The notes: generated by a model not told the origin, from the letters alone. DNA of 64,000 nucleotides from Phascolarctos cinereus (GCF_002099425.1 NW_018343953.1:8780501-8844500); one strand, 5' to 3'; shown: positions 43,799 to 55,616, counted from the stretch's first letter. Made by a program: numbers and translations.

Positions 43799-44089
43799 AC
43801 ATGATCCTTCCTATGTCTGGAAACAGTTTCTTCCTTGTACCTATGTCCCAAGATGAGGAACAGAGAGACTGTCTTTACTACTACTACCATAAGAACCATA
43901 AATTTTCATTTGTGATTGTTTGGGGGGTGTCATTATGTAACATTTTGAGAATTATGGTGATTTAATCCTTACTATCATAATACTTTCGTACTTGGTCATC
44001 TGGACATGAACACAAGAGTTAATGAAGAATTGAAACCATTCTACAGAGGCAATGGCAAAGTCAATGGAAGGTATGAGAAGACTGTTATA
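43799..44089. other. Unassigned sequence
   Basis: No hallmark was recognised. Confidence 0.4.
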
Positions 44090-44607
44090 AAATACTAACA
44101 CCTAGATTTATATGGGCAGCTAGGTGGTACAGTGGATAGAATGTAAAGCCTGGAATCAGAAAGATTCATCTTCCTAAATTCAAATCTGGCCTCAGATATT
44201 TACTAGATGTGTGACCCTGGGTAAGTCACCAAACCCTGCTTTCTTCCTCATCTGTAAAATGAGCTGCAGAAGGAAATGGCAAACCACTCCAGTATCTGCC
44301 AAACTCCAAATGGGGTCACAAAGAGTCAGATACTACTGAAACAACTAAACAATGACAATAGATTTACATAGTGCTTTAAAGTCTAGAAAACATTTTGCAA
44401 ATATTACCTCTTTTTATTCTCACTGTAACCCTGGGAAGTGGGTACCTTTATTATTGTCCCCCATTTTACAGAGGGGAAAACTGAGGCAGAGTTAAATAAC
44501 TTGCCCATGGTTACACAGCTGGTAAATATCTGTAGAAAGATTTGAACTCGGTCCTACCTGACTTCAGATCCAGTGCTCTATCCTTTGTACCACTGAGCTG
44601 CCTATAG
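44090..44607 (-). mobile_element. MIR-type SINE, minus strand, split by a MAR1-like SINE
   Basis: ACATAGTGCTTTAAAGTCTA, CACTGTAACCCTGGGAAGTG, CCATTTTACAGAGGGGAAAA and ATGGTTACACAGCTGGTAAA, then CAGTGCTCTATCCTTTGTAC form an almost complete reversed MIR with the 44113-44358 insertion near its 3' end. Confidence 0.85.
44113..44358 (+). mobile_element. MAR1-like tRNA SINE nested in a MIR
   Basis: GGGCAGCTAGGTGGTACAGT, GTGTGACCCTGGGTAAGTCA and GGAAATGGCAAACCACTCCA, then TGGGGTCACAAAGAGTCAGA and an AACAACTAAACAA tail. TAGATTTATA (44103-44112) and TAGATTTACA (44359-44368) form the target duplication. Confidence 0.92.
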
Positions 44608-44829
44608 ATTCAGTTGTTCGCATGGTGTTATGTAAGTGGCAGTAGGGAGGCTCCTTTGTGTCAAAAAATATCCTCCAAGAACCTGAGAACCCACATTTAG
44701 GTAAAGGTATTCACTTAAATATTATCGTCTTTTAACGTCTCATTTTGAAGCATAGATAATCCTGAGAGGGAACCAGATTGTCACTAATTTATTAGCAAAA
44801 ATTAGTTTATCATTGGATATTAGGCGACT

Positions 44830-45050
44830 AACAATGGTACAGTGGAAAAGGAACTGGAATTGGCTTTAGAGTACATTATTTTGAGTTCTAGCCCTGATGC
44901 TAACCAGTTATATTATCATTTGGAAGTCACTTAACTTTTCCAAGTCTCAGTTTTTTAATCTTTAAAATGGAGAAAATATTGTTTCCACTACTACCACATG
45001 GGGTTATTATAAGGAAAATATTTTATAAACTTCAAAACCTTGTAACAATT
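44830..45050 (+). mobile_element. MIR-type SINE, plus strand
   Basis: AATGGTACAGTGGAAAAGGA, CATTTGGAAGTCACTTAACT and AAGTCTCAGTTTTTTAATCT, then GGGGTTATTATAAGG. Confidence 0.7.
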
Positions 45051-45690
45051 TGAGATTTGTTGGTAATTTTGTTTAGGATTATTAGAATCTGGGATTTGAA
45101 GGAAGGCAAGAAACACAGGTGAAAAAGCACGAAAAAGTAAAGGAATGTAAAACAGGGTAGGAATCAGACTTGCTTGGCCTTTTCCCCAAATTTCCGTAAG
45201 ATATACCTCTGGATTTTAAAGTATACCAAAATGATGAAGAGGTCTGCCTCTTGGATACCAATTTTGAGACTAGAACTTTCGTGCTCACCAGAATATTAAT
45301 CAATTATCCAATAATGTTGTTGCTAACATATATTCATGAGATAGGAAGGAATGTTGTCAAAGGGGTAAGGAAATAATCCTAAAGATTTTACCTACTCCTT
45401 CTTTCCTTATCCCTATGATTACTATAACTCCTGAAAGGAACATTATGGTGGATTGAAAGGAGGCTTGTTGTTCCATTTCCACGTAGTTTCTTTGTGGTTT
45501 GGTTGTAGTTCCCAAAATGGTTTGAGGGAATGTAGGTTGATAATCAAGGATCTTACAGGAGTTAAAAAGAATTGTCTATTCCCAAATCAGATAGCTTCTC
45601 ATGGCCAAGGTTTTCAAGATTATAAAAAGAATATAACTAGGTCCAATTAACGCATAATTAATATGAAGCATTCCATAATTCAAATCTGCA
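45051..45690. other. Unassigned sequence
   Basis: A 73-codon minus and a 65-codon plus frame show no motif. No repeat was recognised. Confidence 0.4.
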
Positions 45691-45699
45691 CTATTTAGA

Positions 45700-47120
45700 A
45701 TTATAATTATCTGTAAAATATAGTAATTGGTTCTGGCCCAATAGAAATATGCAATAAAGTTTTTATCTCTTTATTAACATACTATGACAGCAAATGATAA
45801 GAAAATACACTTCTGATTCTTTTATTACAAAATAATACAGTAATTACAGAAAGTAAAATTTTAAAATGATTCAACATCATATTTAAAGGTAGTATTACAC
45901 TGGTGATATGATAAAAATATCATTATTGTCATTTAAAGTATTTTAGTAGCATAAGGTGTTTTTTCTTCCTTCAAATCTTCATACAAATGCTGATAGGCAC
46001 TGAGAGCTTTATCCATATCGCAGCAAATCTGCACACTCGCATTCTCATGTAATGAACCAAGTGTAATTGGATGACCTAGGACATTATCTAAAATCAATAA
46101 TGCTTTCAATGTAAAATTATTGTTCTTGTAATATTTATCAAGAATTGGGCTAAAATAACTTGAAAAGCAGTCTTCAAAAACAGCTTTACTCATCCATGGT
46201 TTCTTATTTTACTGCCAAAGAACTGGAAACAAAGATGGTTTTAGCCTCTCAGAGCTTGAGGACTTTGGGATTGATAAATAAACATTAGTTTTCATTTAAA
46301 ATTCCCTTCTCCATTATATCCCAATAAAAGTGTTAGGTGATCTTTAGGCACTTTAAATCCAGGTTGAGTCTTTTCTTTCTCAGAAACATAAATTCTGGAA
46401 GACATCCTTTTCCAAAATAAGCCTTTTTCATCCATATTAAAGCATTTGTTGACCAGTGTATTTCACCTTCTGTAACTATTTTTTTTCCAAAACATCAATA
46501 TATTTAGTTGCCACATTCTTATCTGTGCTGATAACTTCTCCAGTAATTTTGACATTATACAATCAAAATTAAAATTTCAAGTGATCAAATCAACCAATGA
46601 AAGTAGCAAGTTTCATCACTATCCACTTCATTTCCACTTTCATTCACTGCCTTAAATAAATTTGAAGCTTTAATAGCAGTCTTCCATTGGTATAGCTAAT
46701 AGACACAGTGGATAGAGTTCAAGAAGACTTGAACTCAAATCTAATCTCGGACACTGGTTATCTTTGTGACCTTGAGTAAGCCCCTTAACTTCCTTCTGCC
46801 TTACTTTCTTCCAACTATAAAATGTTGGTCTTAATAACACCTACCTTACAGGGTTGTTGTAAGGATCAAATGAGGTAAAGTGCTTAGCACAGTGTAGTAG
46901 GGGCTCAATAAATGCTTGTTCCCTTTCCCTTCCCTCCTATTCCTTTTGGTTTTTATTAGTAGATCACAAAAAGCTGACGCAACCTTGCTTTTTTCCCTCT
47001 TATTTCACCTGTGTGTTTTAGAATTTTTTGTACCATGAATTCAAGAATTCCAACATCTCATTCTATTTAAAGTTACTATGACCATGTTCATGCTGATCAA
47101 TTATGTCATATTTTTATTTT
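45700..47120 (-). mobile_element. Tigger/pogo-family DNA transposon, decayed, minus strand
   Basis: Transposase pieces lie in order on the minus strand. The helix-turn-helix start KYDIIDQHEHGHSN is at about 47065-47108. NMDEKGLFWKRMSSRIYVSE is at 46381-46440, carrying the first catalytic Asp of the NVDETGLFWK motif. An 86-codon frame follows at 45933-46193 with FTLKALLILDNVLGHPITL (second Asp, family LLLDNAPGHP) and then DKALSAYQHLYEDLKEEK, which resembles the protein's C-terminus. The section that should hold the third acidic residue is missing between those two parts. A MIR splits the element at 46690-46935. Terminal inverted repeats were not identified. It is inactive. Confidence 0.85.
46690..46935 (+). 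mobile_element. MIR-type SINE nested in Tigger
   Basis: AGACACAGTGGATAGAGTTC, GTGACCTTGAGTAAGCCCCT, ACCTTACAGGGTTGTTGTAA and GGATCAAATGAGGTAAAGTG, then CTCAATAAATGCTTG. Essentially full-length. Tigger transposase sequence lies on both sides. Confidence 0.85.
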
Positions 47121-47136
47121 AATGTAAGTATTACTT

Positions 47137-47175
47137 AGAGTCTCTCTGTCTGTCTCGCTGTCTCTGTCTCTTTTT
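47137..47175 (+). repeat. (TCTG/TCTC)n low-complexity stretch
   Basis: CTCTCTGTCTGTCTCGCTGT and following CTCTGTCTC units. Confidence 0.85.
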
Positions 47176-47394
47176 CTTTCTACTTCCCTCCCTCCAATTA
47201 GCGATGTTTCTACCTTTTTCCATTTGTCTAAAGTCTTTTTAGAAAAAAAAATTAGCAAACTGTTGGTGACAATAGGCAGGTACAAACTGATGACCTAGCA
47301 GAGCACTAAATCCTTTGACTATATTTCATGCATGTCATTAATTGAATTTTGGTCTGTATTAAATATGACTGGTTATAGTTTTATACCCTTGTTT

Positions 47395-47645
47395 TTATTC
47401 AGTCATTTTTCAGTTGTGGCTGGCTCTTTATGACCCCACTTGAGAATTTTCTGGGCAAAGATACCGGTGTGGTTAGCCATTTCCTTTTCCAGCTCATTTT
47501 ACAGATAAGGAACTGAGTCAAACAGGGTTAAGTGACTTACCCAAGGTCACACAGCTAGTAAGAATCTGAGGCCAGCTTTGAATTCAGGAAGATCAGTTTT
47601 CTTGACTCTGGGCCCAACACTCTATAAATTGCACCACCTATATTC
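47395..47645 (-). mobile_element. MAR1-like tRNA SINE, minus strand
   Basis: TTTTTCAGTTGTGGCTGGCT, CTTTATGACCCCACTTGAGA, GGTCACACAGCTAGTAAGAA and CTCTATAAATTGCACCACCT. Confidence 0.88.
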
Positions 47646-48100
47646 TGATCCAAAAATATTAAGCAGAGAGAAGCTCAGTGAGCATGAGACCAGAGAAGAC
47701 ACACAGCAGATAAGATGCTGCACTTAACACTGAGCAGAAGTAGAATACCTAGGAGAGATGATGTGATGGTTAGTGGAGTGAAGTCAGAAAAAGCATGGAA
47801 TGCCATAGTGTTTAGAAATTATGATGTGAGGTTTGAAAAACAAAAGAGCAGAGAGATATATGGTATGTATTTTTAATATTGCAATGCTTTGCCAATGGAG
47901 CATTTTTCAAAAGAAGAAAGCAGTATAAAAATTATCAAATAAACATATACCCAGAAAAAAGGGTGGGTTGATCGTGTAAGAAGTCATTAATACTCATGAT
48001 ACATCATAATAGAGGAAGACTGAGCATTTTTGGTTGACCATTCCATTGAAGATTTGTGGGATAATTTTGGGAACAGTCTTACAAGTTGGGTAGGCATAAA
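47646..48100. other. Unassigned sequence
   Basis: It may continue the L2 fragment that follows, but I cannot align it by eye. Confidence 0.35.
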
Positions 48101-48104
48101 TATG

Positions 48105-48245
48105 TTGGGATACACATAATTAGAGAAAGTATTGCCTGAGATAATTGATTTTGCTTTGTATTGAAGTAGTGATGATTATTAATCAACAGTGTCAAATGCT
48201 GTCAAAAATCAAGGAAGATGAGGATTAAGAATACTCTTTATGTAT
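48105..48245 (-). mobile_element. L2 LINE reverse-transcriptase fragment, minus strand
   Basis: CAACAGTGTCAAATGCTGTC then AATCAAGGAAGATGAGGATT is the complement of the L2 segment encoding the LLDLSAAFDTVD motif (compare plus strand 15619-15660). Only about 60 bp is clear. Confidence 0.5.
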
Positions 48246-50330
48246 AGATGCATATATACTACATATGAAACATACATACATAATATCTTGTATACATTAT
48301 AAATGTGTATTTTTTTTCACAAACCCTAAAAGCCAAGTCTAATTTTTTTGCTTTGTAAGCCTCACAGAGGAAAAAGCATGTCCAATTATGATCATCCCAG
48401 TACATTTCAAAGTGAATTTCTGAGTAGGATAATTATAAAATTTCAGAAGAAATTTCAAATACACAATTGTCAAAGCATGCAGATTATTTTTCCCTTCTGA
48501 AATCTCTCTTTACTTGATGAATGGGCATAAGAAGCAATCATTTAGTGCATGTAATTGTCTATGATGATGTATTTATGACATGTCAAGATGTCACGTGATG
48601 AAGTGTTTACAATGTGTAATGAGGTTGTATAATGATTTCTATTTACAATCTGCAATTAAACTGGCTAATTCCTCATAAAAATACTCAATGACAATGTGCT
48701 TTCCATGTCTGTTAAATGCTTGATATCACAGCTCAAAGACAAAAAAAATCTCCAAACTGTAAATTCTGTATGAATCACTTCTGTGCTTGCTCCCAAGTGC
48801 TTCTAAACATGCCTGCTTGGAATCCCATTGAACAACAGAAATTGAATCCCCTAGATGCTGCTTCTTGAAGATAATTGTAATTTCATCATGGTTCGTGGAT
48901 ACTGACATGAGCTTAAGGGTCTGTGGTTGGAGGAAGAAGTTTTTGGAATGAGCAATTCTTCCATGTGGTAGAATAATTCTAAAACCAGTATACTCCTTTT
49001 TATTACAGTTAGATAAAAGGTGCTGAAAAGTGATCTGCCCATCCCATAACACCCACAGTAAAGCATAAATACCTAGACCTCAATATCAGCTTTTCAATAG
49101 TTGGGGATAGTTTGTTGATATCATGTGGCCATGTGGTTCAATAAGAACAAAATTTGCATGGAGGGCCTGGACAAGAAGAACTTCTTGCCCCAAATCAATA
49201 TGGGTGTTTATCCTTCCAGGATTATCAGTGAATATAATGTAGTCAGTCAGACTTAATTAGATTTCAGAAGAGAACATTTTACTACAGTAAGTAGTTTGTA
49301 CAAACATCTCACCAAAAAAGCCATGACACATTCTTTCACAAGTAAATAAAAGTGGGTTCAAGCTTAAAGCATATGTCACAAAGTAGGGGAGCTATGAGTA
49401 GTTCTTTTTTTTTCCTGGAATCCTCAAAATATGCCCCTCAGATATAGTCTATACATATGTACACACACATATACACAGGTGTTTTAAAAACTTTTTTTTT
49501 GATAAAGCCTTGAATCTACTTTACTTTTCTCATCCAATCTGTCCTTTTCACTCAATACAATTGCTGCTACCAGATGTTCCAGGGACACTGATAAGATGTC
49601 AATGAGAAGACTAGAAATCGAAAGCCCTCTGGGCCTTTAAATTTCATGAGGTCTTCTGATCTGGGGAAGGAGGTCAAGGCCAAGGGGACAAGATAATTAC
49701 TAAGGAGTAAATGGTATCTGTGGTGAGGTATAGGCCTAAAATCTGGAAATCTGGAGACCAAAGCATAGATGAAAGAACCCAGGTTACTGGTTACTAGGAA
49801 GAAACCTTGGTTTGTCTGGGAATCAGGAAATCTTAGCAGGTCAAGCCAATCAAAGGTCTGAAAACCAGGAAGGCAGGTAGATGGCCCTAAAGATGAGAAG
49901 AATGCAGGCACGGTCCTAGGGCAAGGTAGGTTTTGGGGTTCTTTCTATCTGCCTTCAGAAGCAGGAAGTGGTTTGATAAAATAGGCAGATCTTGGGCTGC
50001 TAGCACACGAGAAATGTGATTCTGGTAACTGTCTGAGAAAAGCCAAGGGGGCAAAGGCTGCAAATGGATTCTAATAACGGGCATTGAAATAACAACGACA
50101 GAAAAACTACCCCACAAGCCCAAGGCATTATGGTTTGCTCAATATTTACTAAAATAAGAAGTCTTAGTCTGCTACTAAAGTGTCCAGGATTGCTTCAGCC
50201 ACTCTAGGGTCCTGTGGTTAACATTCTTCATTATCCCAGACAAGCAATTTGACCTTTAGTCCTAAGGAGACAAGACTTGGACCAAAGGAAATCTGTCTGT
50301 GGACAAAGGATAATTGTAGTTTAAATGAAA
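48246..50330. other. Unassigned sequence, about 2.1 kb
   Basis: This is the longest stretch with no recognised repeat. A 108-codon minus-strand frame (48726-49052) begins MLWDGQITFQHLLSNCNKKE and resembles nothing I know. A GA-rich, moderately GC-rich segment lies at 49560-49930. There are no splice-flanked exons I would defend. Confidence 0.4.
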
Positions 50331-50334
50331 CACT

Positions 50335-50530
50335 CATTCATTCATTCAACAAACATTCATTGAATACTACTATTTGTTAGCTGTATATGACATAGAACAG
50401 CTATGAGACTTACCAGATGACAGATTTCTGTTCTCAGAGAGCATGAGCTGCTGAAAGAGTTTATAAACTGATAGAACAGATTCTGTCTGAAATTAGAGCA
50501 AAAGTGTTATAAATGAAGATTTGAAGAAAG
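50335..50530 (-). mobile_element. L2-like LINE 3' end, minus strand
   Basis: CATTCATTCAACAAACATTC, GAATACTACTATTTGTTAGC and TTCTCAGAGAGCATGAGCTG. Decayed. Confidence 0.55.
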
Positions 50531-50739
50531 ATTGACATTAAAAGGCTTTAAGTAAAACACATTCAAAGAGCAATGTGATAGGAATTAGTCCTTAAAGGTG
50601 GACTGTGTTATAATCCTAGCAAAATTCCACTATACAAATGCTATCATAAAAAATTCCTGTTGCAAAGACTTCCAAGCTTAAAACAAGGGCTTACTTATTT
50701 AAAATAATGATTAGGTAAGGCCACCAAATTCAGACATTT

Positions 50740-51617
50740 TACTACCTTTTCCCTATTCTATTTTATCAGAGAATCTTGTCTCCTTATTTTACTGGAAAAG
50801 TAAATGCCATTCCTACAGCTGATTCTGCTTTATCTACTTCACCCTTCAGGACATTTTTTTATTGCTCTGATTCTCTCCTTTTATTCTTGGCTATGATGAA
50901 GAGTTGGACCTCTTCCCATTGAAGGATAACCCTACTATTCGTGTGATTCATTTCATCTTTTGTCTTCTCAAAGATCTTGCCATCTCATTCATTCCTGTTA
51001 TATTTCCTCTTCAATCTCTCCATAGCCTCTGGTTCCTTCCCACTGCCTAAAAACGATTCCCAGGGCTGACACATCCTTACAAACCATCATTTGACCCTGT
51101 CATTCCTCAGGCCATCATGCAGCAACTTTTTTGAATCAAAGTCTAGCAAAAGTTGTCTATATCTTTGCCTCCGATTTCCCCCCTCCTACTTATTTCTCTA
51201 TGTCTCATGATCTGGATATTGACACCGTTATTAGACTGAAACTACTCTCTCAAAAGTCAGTAGTAATCACCTAACTTCTCAGTCCTCATACTTCTTGACC
51301 AATATGTAGCCTTTGACATGGTTGACCACTCATTAGTGGCTCCTGGGCAGTCTTTCTTTCCTTGGTCCTCCTCCTCTCTATCTGACTACTCCTTTCTAGT
51401 TTCCTTTACTCAACCATCATTTTTTCCTTGCCTACTAACTGTGGGCATTCTCCAAGGCTCTAGCATTGGCTCACTTCTGTTTTCTCTTTATATATTCTCT
51501 TCCTGATATTATCTGCTACTATTGATTCAATTATTATCCTATATAGATGGTATATTTGTGTATCCATATACAAACAACATACATACACACATACATATGC
51601 ACATATATGAATACATA

Positions 51618-51690
<73 letters not shown>

Positions 51691-52612
51691 GTGTATTATA
51701 GCTCAATATGGCCAAATGTTTGCTGTACATTTCCTCCTGGATTTCCCATAGACATGAAATAAGTCTACTCCCCTCAATCACATCCAAACTTTCCCATTTC
51801 TAATGATGGTTCCATCATCCTCACAATTTTCCAGGTTTGAAACCTTGTTGTGGTATTTGACTCTTCCCTTCATATCTACTCAACCCTCATATCTACTCAG
51901 TTTATTATTGTATCAAACCTACCTTCACAATATCTCTAGAATCTACCTTCTTCTCTCCATTTACTCAGCCTCTCTTCCAATTCAGTTCTTTATCATTCCT
52001 CGCCTGGATGACTACATCAGTCTATCTGGTCTTCTTTGCCCTATTTAATTCCCTTCCATATCTATCCTCTACATAACCTCCAAACTGATATTCCCAAAAC
52101 AAATATGATGCTGTTATGTCTTACTCCAAAACTTTGAAGGTTTCTTGTTGCCTGTAAGATAAAATACAGATCTTCACCTTTTAAATAATTTACACCCCTA
52201 TCTAATTTGGCTCCTTCTTACCTTTTCAGGCGTTCCATATTACTTCCCTTCATATTCCATTCTGGTCAAAGTTGCCTCCTCATTGTTCCTTGTACTCAAT
52301 ATATTTATACCTTCTGTACCTTTCTACAACTGGTTCTCCAGTTATGTAATGGGATCCCTCCTTCTTCCTCCCTGCCTCTTAGAATATCTAGTTTCCTTCA
52401 AAGAACATCTCAGATGCCATTTCCCACATGAGACTTTTCCTTCCATCCCCTCCACTGCTTTATCCTTTATCCTTCTTGATACCACTTTGTAATAAAACTT
52501 CATACTTTTTGGTGTACAGTCCTTTATGGAAGAAACTGTTTCTTCTTTTCCTTTGCATCCCCAATACCCAGAACAGTCACTTAATAAATGTTTGTTGAAT
52601 TTAAATAAATAG
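50740..52612 (+). mobile_element. Long decayed L2-like LINE, reverse transcriptase to 3' end
   Basis: Reverse-transcriptase traces are VAFDMVDHSLVAPG near 51305-51345 (family AFDTVDH) and VGILQGSSIGSLLFSLY at 51440-51490 (family VPQGSVLGPLLFSLY). Downstream come CGCCTGGATGACTACATCAG, AACATCTCAGATGCCATTTC and finally CACTTAATAAATGTTTGTTG. A TATG array lies inside. It could belong to a sister L2/L3 subfamily rather than that of 14.4 kb, because its 3' part differs. Confidence 0.75.
51590..51692. repeat. (TGTATA)n microsatellite within L2
   Basis: A near-perfect hexanucleotide TATATG/TATGTA run from about 51617. The Tyr-Ile and Cys-Ile frames are artefacts. Confidence 0.95.
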
Positions 52613-52659
52613 TACCTTGGAATTTCATTATAATGAGAATTAATTGTATTAGGAAAATT

Positions 52660-52935
52660 GACCTAGGGATAAAAGATCGTTGCAATATGACAATATCTTA
52701 TATTTGTATAATGCTTTGTTTTTTTCAGAATACTCTGATGTGGGTTGACTCATATCATTCACATAACAATATACAAAGCAAGTGGGATAGTTATAATACC
52801 CATTTTATAGATGAAGAAAACATGGCTTAGGTTAAGTGATTGATTCAACATCACACATATAACTAGTCAATTGCAGAATCTAGAGAAGAATGTAGATTTT
52901 CCCATGTTTTAATCTATTTCCCATTCACTGTAGCA
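52660..52935 (-). mobile_element. MIR-type SINE, minus strand
   Basis: ATTTGTATAATGCTTTGTTT, CATTTTATAGATGAAGAAAA and GGTTAAGTGATTGATTCAAC, then CCATTCACTGTAGCATGG. Confidence 0.7.
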
Positions 52936-53555
52936 TGGTTGGGTGGTGGGGAAAGAGAACTGCAAAACAGTAACAATATTAAAAAAAAAACAACACCTCA
53001 CTTCCTAATCCCAAGATAACTGAATGAAGAACACCCACCCACCAAGATGCCACCAGAAGAGTTGTTGATTATTCTCATTCTGAAAACAGAATAGTTAATA
53101 TGGAAATAAAACAACAGTTCCCAAATGGAAAATGGCCTATGACCAAAATGGAATTGAAATTGGGTGCCAAGGACCTGAGGCAGTAGGCCTCAATCTGTCT
53201 CTTTAATTGGGGTTTCACAGAACAATAGGACATCCATCTTAATGTGGTCATGAGCCACTTGAAGTCTTGAAACTTAGCAACATGAATCTGCACTTCTACA
53301 TGGTCACAGATTCAATGGGTTGCCTTTTGTTGTGTGATTTTTTTTCCTTCCTGCAGACCTCCAACTAACTTCAAAAGGAACCCCAGAGAGACTGGTGTGG
53401 AAAAGAGAAATAGCATTTGAAGATGAGCAAGTTTTGTTCAGCAGAAGAGCACCATAGCAAATCCACACAAAATATATGACCTATTATTTTTATCTTTTCA
53501 TGCCATGAGGGTTTTATTTAATCATTCATGTCTGGCTGACTTCCAGATACCAGTG
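52936..53555. other. Unassigned sequence
   Basis: No family was recognised. A 72-codon minus frame at 53075-53293 is unremarkable. Confidence 0.4.
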
Positions 53556-53559
53556 ATAG

Positions 53560-53660
53560 GGTTCCCAAAGACTATCTCAGTGTCCTTATCTGTCAAATGA
53601 AACAATCAGACTAATTACCTCAGAGGCTCCTTCAGTTCTAACATTTTATGGTTCTAAATG
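53560..53660 (+). mobile_element. MIR/THER1-related SINE 3' part
   Basis: CTCAGTGTCCTTATCTGTCA, AATGAAACAATCAGACTAAT and CCTTCAGTTCTAACATTTTA. Confidence 0.65.
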
Positions 53661-53859
53661 AAAAGACCTCATGACAAGATGGCAAAGGCACATTGTAGGT
53701 AAAGAGCCTTTCTAGTAAAGGGATTCCCCAGATAAGTGCATCAACTGTAGAAACCAATATTCTAGGCCCAGCTACAGTAACACCCAGGTTAGATTATTAT
53801 CACTGGGCAATACCCTTATCTCCTTCTTTGTGTTACCCAGCCCTTACTAGGTATTCGGA

Positions 53860-54100
53860 CTTAACTAATAATAATAATAACTTACATTTATAAAATACTA
53901 TATAGTTTGCAAAACACTATCCTGACAAAATGAATGTGAGGTAGGTAGTGCAATATGATTACCCATATTTTACAAATGAGGAAACTGAGGCTTCAAAGGG
54001 TTAAGTCACTAAGACTCAATCTCACCTGGTTAATAAATGGAGGAGCTGGGAATATTCTATCTCCTTGTTCAAGGAGAGTCCCACTATACCTTATTGATAC
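53860..54100 (-). mobile_element. MIR-type SINE, minus strand
   Basis: TAATAATAATAATAACTTAC, TAGTTTGCAAAACACTATCC and TTTTACAAATGAGGAAACTG, then AGAGTCCCACTATACC. Confidence 0.85.
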
Positions 54101-54349
54101 AAATGGTCAAATAATAATGTCAATTGAATGTAGTTAGGTTTGACTGAGAAGTCATTTACTAGAAGGTGACTTAGTAGTGGCCTTTGAAAATGAGATTGCT
54201 ACCCTTTGTTTTAACCTTCACACCATAATTGTTCCTCTTGTCAATAGGTAAAATGAAACTAGGTTCAACTACAGAGCTAAGCTTCAGAAATCATTTCAAA
54301 GGACAGCGACATAAACTTATACTGATTTTCTATTCTAGCCAGCTCACCG

Positions 54350-54510
54350 AAGCGTAACATTGGAATTGGAAGGGTCTTTGGAGCACACCTAATCCAACTT
54401 CCTCATTTTATAGATAATGAAACTGAAGATATGAGGGGGTAAAGTGACTTGGCTAAGGTTATGATGTCAAATGGCATAGAAGTAGCTTAAACCCAGGTTC
54501 TCTGACTAAA
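54350..54510 (-). mobile_element. CR1/MIR-like repeat, minus strand
   Basis: ATTGGAATTGGAAGGGTCTT, CACACCTAATCCAACTTCCT and TAGATAATGAAACTGAAGAT, then AACCCAGGTTCTCTGACTAA. Confidence 0.65.
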
Positions 54511-54512
54511 AC

Positions 54513-54606
54513 TGAGGCAGCTAGGTTGCAAAGTGGGTAGAGCTCTGGGCCTGGAGTCAGGAAGATGAGTTTAAATCTCAGATACTTACTAGGTTTGTGA
54601 CCTTGG
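54513..54606 (+). mobile_element. tRNA SINE head, plus strand
   Basis: GAGGCAGCTAGGTTGCAAAG, CTCTGGGCCTGGAGTCAGGA and ATACTTACTAGGTTTGTGAC. It stops at the middle of the SINE and is followed immediately by an inverted copy. Confidence 0.75.
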
Positions 54607-54712
54607 CAACTTGCCCAATGCCACACAGTTTAATAGGTGGCAGAAGTGTGATTTGAACCCATGTCCTCTGCCTCTGAATCCAGTATTCATTACAGTGTAC
54701 CAAATCGTCACT
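54607..54712 (-). mobile_element. MIR-type SINE head, minus strand
   Basis: AACTTGCCCAATGCCACACA, GTGATTTGAACCCATGTCCT and TTACAGTGTACCAAATC. It forms an inverted pair with 54513-54606. Confidence 0.65.
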
Positions 54713-55425
54713 GTGGCATTACTGAGGAAGGTGACTGAAGTCTAAACCCTTTGTAACATTTCTCATGTGGTATAGTTCTGATTTCAAATTTGTTTGAAAT
54801 TCTATTTGGCAGGTGCTATCCTTTATAACTTCCATTAGACTAGGGCCATTCAGGAACATAGCTATCAAGCCTTGGGGATGTTTATCTAGATAATTGTGGA
54901 AAAATTAGTATGGTCTGTTTCCTAGGTTTGTTTATTTTTTTAAATGTCTCTAATCAGGCAGGTAAGGCCCCAGTAGGAAGAAACATATATCATTTGAGCA
55001 TGTAAAGGATAAGATTTTGGGTTAACCCAGGCTTTACTGTAATAATTAGATTTACCATAATCAATAAAATGTGTGAGCCAAGTTTATTGAAGTGGCTATT
55101 TCCCATTGCACAATTTCCCTAGAGGACTTTTATTTTTAATTCAAAAAGGAAAATGGAATATTTGCTGTACCAATGCCAATGAATGTGTGAGGTTAAGAAA
55201 AGCACAGGCCTTCTTGCAGAAATCAAAGAGAGGCTTAGGACAATCCCCATATTGCCCTTCCCATAGTCCCCTATTCCCATAGTTGCATATTAAGTGTGGT
55301 GTATTGCAAGAGCTGAAAATGTTCACGATCTACACTAAGACTCAGTTCTGTACTGAGTATATTTTACTAGAGGGTATTTGGTGAATAAACTGGTAGTAGA
55401 AGGTGATCTGCTTCACCTCAAGTTT
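54713..55425. other. Unassigned sequence
   Basis: Nothing was recognised. Confidence 0.4.
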
Positions 55426-55429
55426 ACTA

Positions 55430-55616
55430 GTGGTCATTAGTCCATGAACATGTATTAAGTTCCTACTATTGCCAAGCACGGTGCAAAGCACTGTAGATCC
55501 AAATAAAGGCAAAAACAGCCCCCACTCTCTATGAGCTCACAATCTAACAGAAGAGGCAATATGTAAACAATGATGCACAAATAAGATATACACAGGATAA
55601 GCTGGAGGTAATCAGC
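55430..55616 (-). mobile_element. L2 LINE 3' end, minus strand, cut off by an unnamed repeat
   Basis: CATGAACATGTATTAAGTTC, CCAAGCACGGTGCAAAGCAC and CTATGAGCTCACAATCTAAC, then CACAGGATAAGCTGGAGGTA. The L2 match stops abruptly at 55616. Confidence 0.85.

Noticed and set aside
45933-46193. 86-codon frame as a domesticated transposase gene
   Set aside because: It is only part of a DDE domain, lacks the third acidic region, and the rest of the Tigger copy is decayed, so exaptation is not supported.
52207-52492. Overlapping hydrophobic frames as small membrane proteins
   Set aside because: They sit in an L2-like 3' region with T-rich codons and have no independent evidence.
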